This document shows, one piece after another, positions 39,067-47,715 of a stretch of DNA of 64,000 nucleotides. The notes under the pieces are model-generated. The model was not told the origin of the DNA, searched no databases, and worked only from the letters and a program-made list of their open reading frames with translations. Location: NCBI RefSeq assembly GCF_001792775.2, contig NZ_MLGE02000008.1, positions 1-64,000 of the forward strand, written 5' to 3'. This DNA is from Staphylococcus pseudintermedius. GTDB taxonomy: Bacteria; Bacillota; Bacilli; Staphylococcales; Staphylococcaceae. The position numbers and the translations under genes were made by a program. Each line of letters begins with the position of its first letter. Positions within the stretch are counted from its first letter, which is position 1.

Positions 39067-42061
39067 ATTCTGTTATTGAAGTTTGTTCATAAAATTTGAG
39101 TTTAAAGTCAAAGTGATAATGTTCTTGTAGTAATCGGTACTGCTCGGGTAATTCCGGTCCACAACTATTCGTGCCGATACCGCTCTGTGCTGTATCTATA
39201 TGCAAATAACTCACGCCTGTTTCTTCTAATTCATCATCATGATTTGCTTCGGTCAACATCGCATCGGAATATGGTTTAGCATTCATACTGAGTGGCGTCT
39301 CTGACCAAACGGCACATGTATAGTTCCCATCATGTAGCCCTACATAAGTGGTATCGATATGCGCGCCGACCTCTTGAGGGAAAATAGGATGTTCATATTG
39401 ATCACGAACAGTCGTATTGAACACAGATAAATAACTCGCTTCTTGCTTATCTTGATAGCTTTCGTATGGACCTTGTCCGTAATACGTCAGTGCTTGGAAG
39501 CGGTCCGGCAAGCCGAATGTTACACCTAATCTTGGTAAGCTCGGCATGCGCACGTCTTTCTTTAATTGATGTGCCACATGAATCGTACCGTCTTCGGATA
39601 TCGTCCATGTCACTATCCCTTCAACTAAACGCGGACGTGAGTCTTCCACCATGCTCATATCAAATGTGATAATCACATGGTCCTCTTGTTGTTGCACATG
39701 CGTATGGTACACTTTCGGATAAGCTGTATCATACTTCGCTGTACGCCAACCTTGTTGAATTTGAATATCATTGTCTGTCGGCGCACGCCAAATGTTCAAC
39801 TGGCTACCTTCTGATAGTAACATTGTCTGTTGATGAGACACTTGTTGTAAGTTTGCTGTATGCTTATCCAATATATAGCACCATCTCCCGCGCTTCACTT
39901 GAATAGTCGTTTCCGTCTCATTCAAATACAATGGGATTTCCGTTGTCTCCGGTACAAAATGTGTACTTTCGATACGCTGAAAGACGACTTGATCATGACC
40001 TATACGTTCTCCCGGAGTCAATAAAGGATGACCTGCCTTTAAAATATATTGGATCGTACATGTGCTCAAGTCCTTTATGTCAAGATGAACATATGGCGCA
40101 ATATCCAACTCACCTTGCGCATGTGGTTCAATATAAGGGGCATCCACTGTAAATGTTGCTGTCTCACCTGTAATCGTTGTCACGATTATTTGAAGTGTTA
40201 CATAGTCATGAATATTCGTAAAGTCCAATTTGTTTTTAAACGTTAAACGCGTGCCTTCACGTGCAATGAAAACGAGCGGACGATGCACTTGTTGAAATTC
40301 GTAATAACCTGCATGTGGGGTGCGTTGAGGACTCACAATACCATCTACACAAAAATGGCCGTCATGCACCTTTTCACCAAAGTCGCCACCGTAACGATAC
40401 ATCGGACGCCCCTCTTTCACCCCTACTTGTATCGCATGGTCACACCATTCCCACACGAAAGCACCAATAAAGCTATCATAACGTTCCATCAACTCATGGT
40501 ACGCCTTTAACCCACCTGGAGAATTCCCCATCGCATGTGCATATTCACATAAAACAAACGGCTTATCCAAGTTCGGTTTCGTTAAATAACGCGTTTCAAT
40601 TTCTTCAGGTGACGGATACATGCGTGAAATCATATCTAAATTTGAACGATCATGATGTGACTCGGCATAATGGGCCCCTTCATAATGGAGTAGGCGAGAT
40701 GCATCCAACGCTTTCGCATGTGCGAGACCACGTTCCATATTACAACCATAGCCAGATTCATTCCCCATTGACCACGAAATAATCGAACTAAAATTTTTAA
40801 ACGGGACTATCGATGCATCAATACGATCAACAACAGCTTGTTCATAGCGGGGATCATCCATGATTAGGTTGAAGTCATCTAAATTTTCATCGCCATACAA
40901 AAGCACCACGCCATGTGTTTCTAAATCCGCTTCACTCATCACATAAAAGCCATATTGATCGGTTAATTCATAAAAGCGAGGACTTTTCGGATAATGTGCC
41001 GTACGAATCGCATTGAAATTCGCTTTTTTCATGAGTGTTAAATCTTTGATGAGCTGTTCTTCCGTCACCGTATACCCCGTTTGTGGGTGGCTATCGTGAT
41101 AATTGACCCCGCGCAGTTTCACAGCTTGTCCATTCATCCAAAGTTGTTGTTGCGCAATCTTCACTTCTCGAATACCGACGCGTTGTACGAAATATTCACC
41201 ATTCGCTTCAATGATCAGCGTATACAAATCAGGATGTTCAGCACTCCATAATCGCGGTTCCGTCACAGAGATGCGCGTCATCCTCTCATTCAGCGTCCCT
41301 TCAGTTATGCTATGTTGGTCCGGATTCAGTAATTGATAATGAAGCGTCACACCTTCTGCAACATCTTGTACAGTGACATCGATATAACCGACACTGTCAC
41401 CGATCGCCGTATGAATTTGGTAATCATTCAACCGTTCACGCTGACGCGCAACAATATACACATCACGAAAAATGCCTGAATGACGGAACATATCTTGGTC
41501 TTCAAAATACGTCGCATCAGAATATTTCAATACGAGCACTGCAATATGGTTATCACCTTCCGTCACCCGTTCAGTAATATCAAACTGAGAAAGTGCGTGC
41601 GAAATTTGTGCATAACCGACAAACTCTCCATTCACCCAAATATAATGCGCACCACTCACACCTTCAAATGTTAAATGATAATCCAAACCCTCTTGATAAT
41701 TTTTAATCGTAAAAATCTTTTCATAATAACCACACGATGTATTATCTGGCACATGGGGTAAATCAAATGGAATCGGAAACTGCACATTACAATATTGTAG
41801 TTGGTCATAACCTTGTAAATTCCAAACACTAGGCACCGTGATGATACCCTTTTGCGCATATGATGAACGCTGACGAAAGTGATCGAGTGATGCAAAATAT
41901 TGAAAATCCCATTCCCCATTCAGTGACGTCACACGATGCATGTGGTGACGCTCAGGATTCGTTTGATATTCCTCTATACTTGTGTAAGGGAGCTTGTATG
42001 CTGTTCGGGGTAACATGTTCACATGTTGTATGTTGACATTCGTATGAAAATTAAATTCCAT
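39065..42061 (-). CDS. lacZ: Beta-galactosidase LacZ (GH2)
   Basis: Hydrolyses lactose taken up unphosphorylated. 998 residues from ATG 42061 (MEFNFHTNVNIQHV), preceded by GAGGAGG. Full GH2 architecture: sugar-binding jelly-roll (about 35-210), immunoglobulin-like domain, TIM barrel (about 300-600), further Ig domain and the beta-galactosidase small-chain domain at the C terminus. Acid/base Glu435 lies in WSMGNESGYG and nucleophile Glu506 in VLCEYAHAMGNSPGG. It follows the permease gene by 28 bases. In S. xylosus the equivalent pair is lacP-lacH. No lactose regulator is adjacent. Confidence 0.96.
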   Translation of the reverse strand: MEFNFHTNVNIQHVNMLPRTAYKLPYTSIEEYQTNPERHHMHRVTSLNGEWDFQYFASLDHFRQRSSYAQKGIITVPSVWNLQGYDQLQYCNVQFPIPFDLPHVPDNTSCGYYEKIFTIKNYQEGLDYHLTFEGVSGAHYIWVNGEFVGYAQISHALSQFDITERVTEGDNHIAVLVLKYSDATYFEDQDMFRHSGIFRDVYIVARQRERLNDYQIHTAIGDSVGYIDVTVQDVAEGVTLHYQLLNPDQHSITEGTLNERMTRISVTEPRLWSAEHPDLYTLIIEANGEYFVQRVGIREVKIAQQQLWMNGQAVKLRGVNYHDSHPQTGYTVTEEQLIKDLTLMKKANFNAIRTAHYPKSPRFYELTDQYGFYVMSEADLETHGVVLLYGDENLDDFNLIMDDPRYEQAVVDRIDASIVPFKNFSSIISWSMGNESGYGCNMERGLAHAKALDASRLLHYEGAHYAESHHDRSNLDMISRMYPSPEEIETRYLTKPNLDKPFVLCEYAHAMGNSPGGLKAYHELMERYDSFIGAFVWEWCDHAIQVGVKEGRPMYRYGGDFGEKVHDGHFCVDGIVSPQRTPHAGYYEFQQVHRPLVFIAREGTRLTFKNKLDFTNIHDYVTLQIIVTTITGETATFTVDAPYIEPHAQGELDIAPYVHLDIKDLSTCTIQYILKAGHPLLTPGERIGHDQVVFQRIESTHFVPETTEIPLYLNETETTIQVKRGRWCYILDKHTANLQQVSHQQTMLLSEGSQLNIWRAPTDNDIQIQQGWRTAKYDTAYPKVYHTHVQQQEDHVIITFDMSMVEDSRPRLVEGIVTWTISEDGTIHVAHQLKKDVRMPSLPRLGVTFGLPDRFQALTYYGQGPYESYQDKQEASYLSVFNTTVRDQYEHPIFPQEVGAHIDTTYVGLHDGNYTCAVWSETPLSMNAKPYSDAMLTEANHDDELEETGVSYLHIDTAQSGIGTNSCGPELPEQYRLLQEHYHFDFKLKFYEQTSITE

Positions 42062-42089
42062 AAAAAAGAACCTCCTCATAGATTACATC

Positions 42090-43469
42090 TTACTCGTTTG
42101 AATTTAATTGTTGTTCTCTTTGACGTTTAAAAGTTAGCGTCCGTTCGATATCTCTTAAATAATCACCTTTAAGATGGAATGCTTTATGGTATAACAACGC
42201 ACTGATGAACACTAAAATAATAGGCGCTACAATCACCATGATTCGCAAACCATTTTGTGTCGCAATACTTTGTGTTTCATTCGGTACAAAACCTAAAATA
42301 GATAATCCTAATCCGACAATTAATGCAGAAATGGCTTGTGAAGTTTTCGTCAAAAATGTATTGGTTGAAGTAATAATGCTTTCATTACGATGACCGAACT
42401 TCACTTCACCATAATCAATCACATCCGCAATCGCAATCGTAGTTATCCCAATCATAAACCCCGTACCTATTCTTAAAATCATCGCACCGATGATAACCCA
42501 AATCAGCGCTTTAGGATCAAACCAACCGAAAATCAGAATCACCGTTAAGCCACCTACAATGGCGGTAATCGCACTATTAAATGCAACTTGACGACCGACT
42601 TGCCTAATCCAAAATGGTAACATCAATAATCCTGTCATTTCAGCTAAAATCATTGCATTAAAGTATGAAAAAAAGTGCGGCATCGCAACCACATATTTAA
42701 AATAGTAGATGATTGTCCCATTGAGGGTTTGTACACATAAATTAAATGTTAACAAAACGCCCATCATTGCCAGTAATTCTTTATTTTGAAATAAGATACG
42801 TTTTATATCTCGAAAACGGACTTTAATCCCTTCTTGCTCTTCCATTGCGCGATCTTCTGGTACGACAATGACTGTTATGGCAATAGTTAGAATAAAAACT
42901 ACACTACAAACCACAGCAAATATAAAAATCCCAGTCGATGCATTGCCATGACCTAATAGCTCAATGAAATACAACCCGAATGTCCCCACCGTAAATGCCG
43001 CAAGACTTGCAAAAAAACGCGGAATCACGGATAAAGCTTCCCGCTCTTTTGCTTGATGCGTCAAATTTGGCAACCAAGACCAGTACGGAATGTCCATCAT
43101 CGTATACGTCATCCCCCACAAAATGTACATCACTGCGATGTAAACGTACATCCATATACCAGGTAAATCAAAATGGGTAAATAATAAAACAGTTACGACG
43201 GCATTAATAACTGTGCCAATCACTAGCCATGTTTTGAATTTGCCGAACCGGTTATGTGTGTTGTCGACAATCATACCCATAAACGGGTCATTAATCGCAT
43301 CCCATATTCTTGCTATAAAAAAGAGTATACCTACAAAAGCTGGCGAAAGACCGACAATATCGGTGATGTAATACATAAGATAAAGACTAACTATGTTGAA
43401 GATGGCATCTTTGCCAATTGCGCCAAAGCCAAATGAGAGTTTTTGTATTTGTGATAGTTGTTGCTTCAA
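42090..43469 (-). CDS. GPH-family sugar symporter, probable lactose permease
   Basis: 459 residues with 12 predicted helices of the glycoside-pentoside-hexuronide (MelB-like) cation symporter family. [39 protein letters not shown] and the central YWSWLPNLT are typical. It lacks the C-terminal IIA regulatory domain of LacS, like LacP of S. xylosus. TTG start with AAGGTG upstream. First gene of a two-gene operon with lacZ, so lactose or another beta-galactoside is the likely substrate. A cre site overlaps its leader. Confidence 0.9.
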   Translation of the reverse strand: MKQQLSQIQKLSFGFGAIGKDAIFNIVSLYLMYYITDIVGLSPAFVGILFFIARIWDAINDPFMGMIVDNTHNRFGKFKTWLVIGTVINAVVTVLLFTHFDLPGIWMYVYIAVMYILWGMTYTMMDIPYWSWLPNLTHQAKEREALSVIPRFFASLAAFTVGTFGLYFIELLGHGNASTGIFIFAVVCSVVFILTIAITVIVVPEDRAMEEQEGIKVRFRDIKRILFQNKELLAMMGVLLTFNLCVQTLNGTIIYYFKYVVAMPHFFSYFNAMILAEMTGLLMLPFWIRQVGRQVAFNSAITAIVGGLTVILIFGWFDPKALIWVIIGAMILRIGTGFMIGITTIAIADVIDYGEVKFGHRNESIITSTNTFLTKTSQAISALIVGLGLSILGFVPNETQSIATQNGLRIMVIVAPIILVFISALLYHKAFHLKGDYLRDIERTLTFKRQREQQLNSNE

Positions 43470-43494
43470 ATACGAACACCTTCTTTTCTTTTTT

Positions 43495-43509
43495 TAAAAC
43501 GCTTTCATA
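43495..43509 (-). promoter_or_regulatory. cre (CcpA) site in the lac leader
   Basis: Minus-strand TATGAAAGCGTTTTA fits the catabolite-response consensus TGNAANCGNTNNCA closely. It lies about 26 bases ahead of the permease start and downstream of the candidate promoter, a roadblock position that would repress lactose use in glucose. Confidence 0.65.
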
Positions 43510-43542
43510 CACAAATAAAATATCATGTTTCTTGAAGGTGTA

Positions 43543-43572
43543 ATATTGTTCTATGGTGATAAATCATGTCAA
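43543..43572 (-). promoter_or_regulatory. Candidate lac promoter
   Basis: Minus-strand TTGACA (43572-43567) and CAATAT (43548-43543) with 18 bases between. The -35 is perfect and the -10 is weak, as expected for an activator-dependent promoter; the assignment is tentative. Confidence 0.4.
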
Positions 43573-43987
43573 AATGTTTCCTGTTTACTAATTTATAAGA
43601 AACATTTTATCGTTTTCCATGAACAAACGTCATTCTCTTGAAATCATCCACAAGTCGCAATGCAAAATGACAACATTCAACTTTTATGATTAAATAGCAC
43701 GTTTAAATGAAAACACTTAAGGTTAATCGTGCAAAGATATCATTTTTTACACTTTTAAAAATATGGACTTTAAAAGAAATACTACAACTCAATCGATATA
43801 GGAAGGTTTAATAAGAAAAGTCACACCTTTAATGTTATTAACAAACAAAATACTCCAATTTTATTTTTTAAAATGTTGCCAATCATAATTTTATTATAAT
43901 TAATTCTATAGGTATATAATTCGTTATTTTCATAACCTTAAATTTCGCGTATAATAGGAACATCTTTACCATTTAGGAGGAATCCAT
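43573..43987. other. Intergenic region lac / YbfB-like MFS
   Basis: AT-rich divergent spacer of about 400 bases. It should include promoter elements for the MFS gene on the right, but I see no clear pair, no ORF and no repeat. Confidence 0.4.
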
Positions 43988-45178
43988 TTGAGAGAAATAC
44001 AAGATCTCAGAATACATGGTTATCGTCAATTAGCATTAGGGATGATAGCACTGTTTATCGTTATTGCGTTAGGCCGTTTTGCTTATACACCGATCTTACC
44101 TTTTATGCAGTTGGATACTGGACTGGATAACAAAAGTGTCGGCCTGTTAGCAACATTTAACTATTTAGGTTATTTAATTGGTGCTATGTTACCTATTTTT
44201 TACATAATGAAAAATAAAGTTTTCGATTTGAAGTGTTATCTTTTATTAAATGTCGCAACGATGTTATTGTTTGGGGTGACAGATCACTTTGTCATTTGGT
44301 CGCTCCTTCGTTTATTAAACGGGATTTCTAGTGGTGCTGTATTTGTACTCGCATCTAATATTGTATTGGAAGCTTTACATTTAGCGCGTCGTGAAGGAAT
44401 TGCTGGTCTGTTATATAGCGCAGTCGGTCTCGGTTTATTTTCGAGCAGTTTATTTATTTTCCTATATACAGATGTGACCCATTGGCGCGAAACGTGGATT
44501 TGGTTAGGCAGTGCCGCTTTCATTTTAACGCTCATCATTATCGTGTGTTTACGTGAAAACCCAACATTACCCGAACCTGCATTTCATAAGGCACATGGTC
44601 CCGAGAAAGTGATACGTTATTCTAAAAAGTTTTATATTCCCTTTGCGATTGCTTATTTTTGCGAAGGTGCCGGTTATATCATTACAGGGACTTTTCTCGT
44701 TGCAATTGTTAAAACGATGCCCACGTTATCGGAATATGCGGCACTCAGTTGGATGTTTGTCGGACTTGGCGCCATTCCAGCTACTGTCTTATGGTCAATG
44801 ATTGGTCAGCGCATTGGCATTTGTCTTTCAGTCATACTCGCCTTTTTATTACAAATTGTTGCGGTACTGATGCCTATCTTTACAGTCAATGCCTTTGCGA
44901 TTGCACTCAGTTCGATGATTTTCGGTGCGACGTTTTTAGGGCTAACGACCCTTTTCATGTCGAAGTCGCACCAGATTACATTTGAAACGAAAGGCAACAA
45001 CTTAGTCGCAGTAATGACATTGATTTACAGTGTCGGACAAATGATTGCTCCTTACATTTCAGGTATATTAATCGAACGTACGCATAGCTACAATGATGCA
45101 CTGATCTTTGCTGCCGCGATTTTAGTCGTCGGAATATTGAGTAGTCTGTACAGTAAACGCTATGCCCATCCAATGTAA
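43988..45178 (+). CDS. YbfB/YjiJ-family MFS transporter
   Basis: 396 residues, 12 helices. The N-terminal IALGRFAYTPILPFMQ is the signature of the YbfB/YjiJ family, whose substrates are unknown. It begins at a TTG with TTAGGAGG upstream and ends at a strong terminator. Divergent from the lac genes; no evident functional link. Confidence 0.85.
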   Translation: MREIQDLRIHGYRQLALGMIALFIVIALGRFAYTPILPFMQLDTGLDNKSVGLLATFNYLGYLIGAMLPIFYIMKNKVFDLKCYLLLNVATMLLFGVTDHFVIWSLLRLLNGISSGAVFVLASNIVLEALHLARREGIAGLLYSAVGLGLFSSSLFIFLYTDVTHWRETWIWLGSAAFILTLIIIVCLRENPTLPEPAFHKAHGPEKVIRYSKKFYIPFAIAYFCEGAGYIITGTFLVAIVKTMPTLSEYAALSWMFVGLGAIPATVLWSMIGQRIGICLSVILAFLLQIVAVLMPIFTVNAFAIALSSMIFGATFLGLTTLFMSKSHQITFETKGNNLVAVMTLIYSVGQMIAPYISGILIERTHSYNDALIFAAAILVVGILSSLYSKRYAHPM

Positions 45179-45189
45179 CGTACATTAAT

Positions 45190-45243
45190 ATCAAAAACAC
45201 CCTCAAGCTATCCGCATTTGATAGCTTTGGGGGTGTTTTTGAT
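45190..45243. terminator. Terminator after the YbfB-like gene
   Basis: ATCAAAAACACCCTCAAGCTATC pairs with its near-perfect complement ending GGGGGTGTTTTTGAT. T-runs on both sides make it usable by either strand. Confidence 0.85.
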
Positions 45244-45333
45244 ATATCTATTGATTCATTGTCCTCTTACGTTAAAACTTCCACACCTCAGAATGTGTAG
45301 CACGGTTTAACAATCCAAATCTTTCACTTTTCA

Positions 45334-46641
45334 TTACATGCCTAAAATCGTCTTAATCGTTAATCCTATCACTACAGTTGTTGTAATTAAGAAAAAGCCA
45401 GGAATTAAGAAGCTCGTTACTTTTGTTGAACGCGTTTCATCTACATCTACCGCAAATAAAATCGTTGGCTGTGCTGGAATCACAAAGTTGACATTTAACG
45501 TTTGCACAATCGCAATGAAAAACATTGGCGGAATGCCTAAACTCAACACAATCGGTACCATAATCGAAGCAGTTGCAGATTGAGAAATGACAATCATTGC
45601 TACTAAACCGACTAAGATAATAATGAGCCACGGTGCTTGAGCAATGAGTCCACCAATCCCGTCTTCCATCATGGCACGGTTCGAGGGTGCACTGAATATC
45701 GTTGCCCCTAACCAACCAGGCCCTAATACCGCAAAAATTGCACCAATCGCGGCCTGTGTAATATGCGTGGTCAATATTTGGTTCGGTTGGACTTTGACGA
45801 GTAGTAGATTAATCATCGCACTCATATACATAAACAATTGCACTAAATCCGTCATTTGAAGTTCGACGACTTTACCATCTACTTGGAATTTCGGTCCAAC
45901 TTCTGGGAAAATACCGAAGAGCAAAATAAAGCCAACTGCGACGATAAACGCAAATACACCTAACTTCACACGTGTATCATACTGTTTCGTCGTTTCTTCT
46001 TGGTCCACAGCCATTTTTTGAAGCATCGTTTGTGCATGTTGTTCATCAATCTTAGTACGGCCGACAAATGTGTTAAAACAACTGAGGACTAACATGCTCA
46101 ATAATGCAGTCGGAAGTACGATAGAAAGGTATTGCCCCATTGAAATGCCTAAGCCTGCAAATTCTGAAATCATATAGGCTGTTGCTGAAGCTGCTGGACT
46201 ACAAAGCAATGCAATGTTGGCCGTCAATACAGAAGCGGTCAATGCTTTTTTAGGTTGAATACGCGCCTTTAATGCTGTTTTCGCAATAATCGGTTCTAGT
46301 GATAATGCAATATTCGTTGTACCGATACCGAAAACAAACACAAATACAATCATTGGTGCAATAAAAATAATAGATTTCGGAAAACGTTCTATCATTTTGG
46401 AAGCGAGGTGCACTAAGTAATCAATCCCACCTGTCGCTTGTAATGTTCCACCAGCAATACCGATAGATAAAATGATCAATACTGCAGTGACTGGTGCTGA
46501 GCCCGGTGGTAAACCAAAACCGAAAATCATTACAATTTGGGCTACAAGTGCAAAAATCCCGCAACCGAGTGCCCCAGCAGTACGGAGGCCCAATACAATC
46601 GCGAGAATCATTATTAAAATTTCTATCGTAAAAAGAAGCAT
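45334..46641 (-). CDS. Dcu-family C4-dicarboxylate transporter
   Basis: 435 residues from ATG 46641 (MLLFTIEILIMILAIVLG), preceded by GAGGAAG. The membrane protein has about 10-12 helices and matches the anaerobic C4-dicarboxylate (DcuA/DcuB) family, which exchanges fumarate, malate, aspartate and succinate. Family-like stretches are GGTLQATGGIDYLVHLA, ANIALLCSPAASATAY and the glycine- and proline-rich ends of helices. Single gene. Whether it acts as aspartate/fumarate uptake or exchange cannot be seen from sequence. Confidence 0.88.
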   Translation of the reverse strand: MLLFTIEILIMILAIVLGLRTAGALGCGIFALVAQIVMIFGFGLPPGSAPVTAVLIILSIGIAGGTLQATGGIDYLVHLASKMIERFPKSIIFIAPMIVFVFVFGIGTTNIALSLEPIIAKTALKARIQPKKALTASVLTANIALLCSPAASATAYMISEFAGLGISMGQYLSIVLPTALLSMLVLSCFNTFVGRTKIDEQHAQTMLQKMAVDQEETTKQYDTRVKLGVFAFIVAVGFILLFGIFPEVGPKFQVDGKVVELQMTDLVQLFMYMSAMINLLLVKVQPNQILTTHITQAAIGAIFAVLGPGWLGATIFSAPSNRAMMEDGIGGLIAQAPWLIIILVGLVAMIVISQSATASIMVPIVLSLGIPPMFFIAIVQTLNVNFVIPAQPTILFAVDVDETRSTKVTSFLIPGFFLITTTVVIGLTIKTILGM

Positions 46642-46830
46642 CTTTTTCTTCCTCTTTTCTAAATTTTCATGTGAACATTCTAACACAGTTACGTTATCAC
46701 TTTAATATGTAAAACTGCAAATTCATGTCTAAAATAGAACAATTGCATCATATTATTGTCTCATATGAAAAGAACTCGATAGTCACTTTAAATAATTTTT
46801 GCATTATTACAATATGTGTTCAACTTGTTA

Positions 46831-47694
46831 TCATTGTACTTCTTTTAAAAATGCACGAATTTCGTCAGCCATTTCTGCATCACGTAAAGCAAATTGAATC
46901 GTTGTTTTGACGAAACCGACTTTTTCACCCACATCAAATCGCTCACCTTCGAAACGGTAGGCAAATACTTGTTGCGACTGATTTAAACGCTCAATCGCAT
47001 CGGTTAATTGAATTTCACCGCCAGCACCCTCTTCTTGATTTTTCAAATAATCGAAAATATCCGGTGTCAATACATAGCGACCCATAATCGCCAAATTAGA
47101 TGGTGCTGTACCAAAGACTGGCTTTTCAACAAATTGCGTCACTTCATACAAACGTTCTTGTTGATTTTTCGGGTCAACAATCCCGTAACGATGCGTTTCA
47201 CGTTCAGGCACTTCTTGCACACCGATGACGGATTTACCTGTGCGCTCATATTCTTCCATCAGCTGTTGAATCGCTGGCGTCTCTGATTCGACAATATCAT
47301 CACCTAGCAATACCGCGAAAGGCTCGTCACCAATAAATTGTTTCGCCGTCCAAATCGCATGCCCTAACCCTTTTTGCTCTTTTTGACGGACGTAAAACAT
47401 ATTCGCCAATTGTGTCGCATGTTGAACCTTTTCTAACAAATCATCCTTGCCTTTTTCAGCCAAGTTCATTTCGAGCTCGATTTGATTGTCAAAATGATCT
47501 TCAATCGCACGTTTATGTTTACCAGTAACGATAATAATATCTTCAATGCCCGCACGTACCGCTTCTTCCACAATATATTGAATCGTCGGCTTATCTAAAA
47601 TCGGCAACATCTCTTTCGGCATAGCTTTCGTCGCAGGTAAAAAACGTGTACCTAAACCTGCTGCGGGAATCACAGCTTTTTTTACTTTTTTCAT
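46831..47694 (-). CDS. galU: UTP-glucose-1-phosphate uridylyltransferase
   Basis: Makes UDP-glucose for glycolipid anchors and wall polymers; named gtaB or galU in staphylococci. 287 residues, nucleotidyltransferase fold: [22 protein letters not shown] at the N terminus binds [11 protein letters not shown] carries the metal aspartate, and FVEKPVFG and GRYVL follow. ATG has AAGGAG upstream. It follows the fusion glycosyltransferase gene by 21 bases on the same strand, suggesting that its UDP-glucose is used by that enzyme. Confidence 0.95.
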   Translation of the reverse strand: MKKVKKAVIPAAGLGTRFLPATKAMPKEMLPILDKPTIQYIVEEAVRAGIEDIIIVTGKHKRAIEDHFDNQIELEMNLAEKGKDDLLEKVQHATQLANMFYVRQKEQKGLGHAIWTAKQFIGDEPFAVLLGDDIVESETPAIQQLMEEYERTGKSVIGVQEVPERETHRYGIVDPKNQQERLYEVTQFVEKPVFGTAPSNLAIMGRYVLTPDIFDYLKNQEEGAGGEIQLTDAIERLNQSQQVFAYRFEGERFDVGEKVGFVKTTIQFALRDAEMADEIRAFLKEVQ

Positions 47695-47715
47695 TGTGTA
47701 TTCTCCTTCTCTTAT

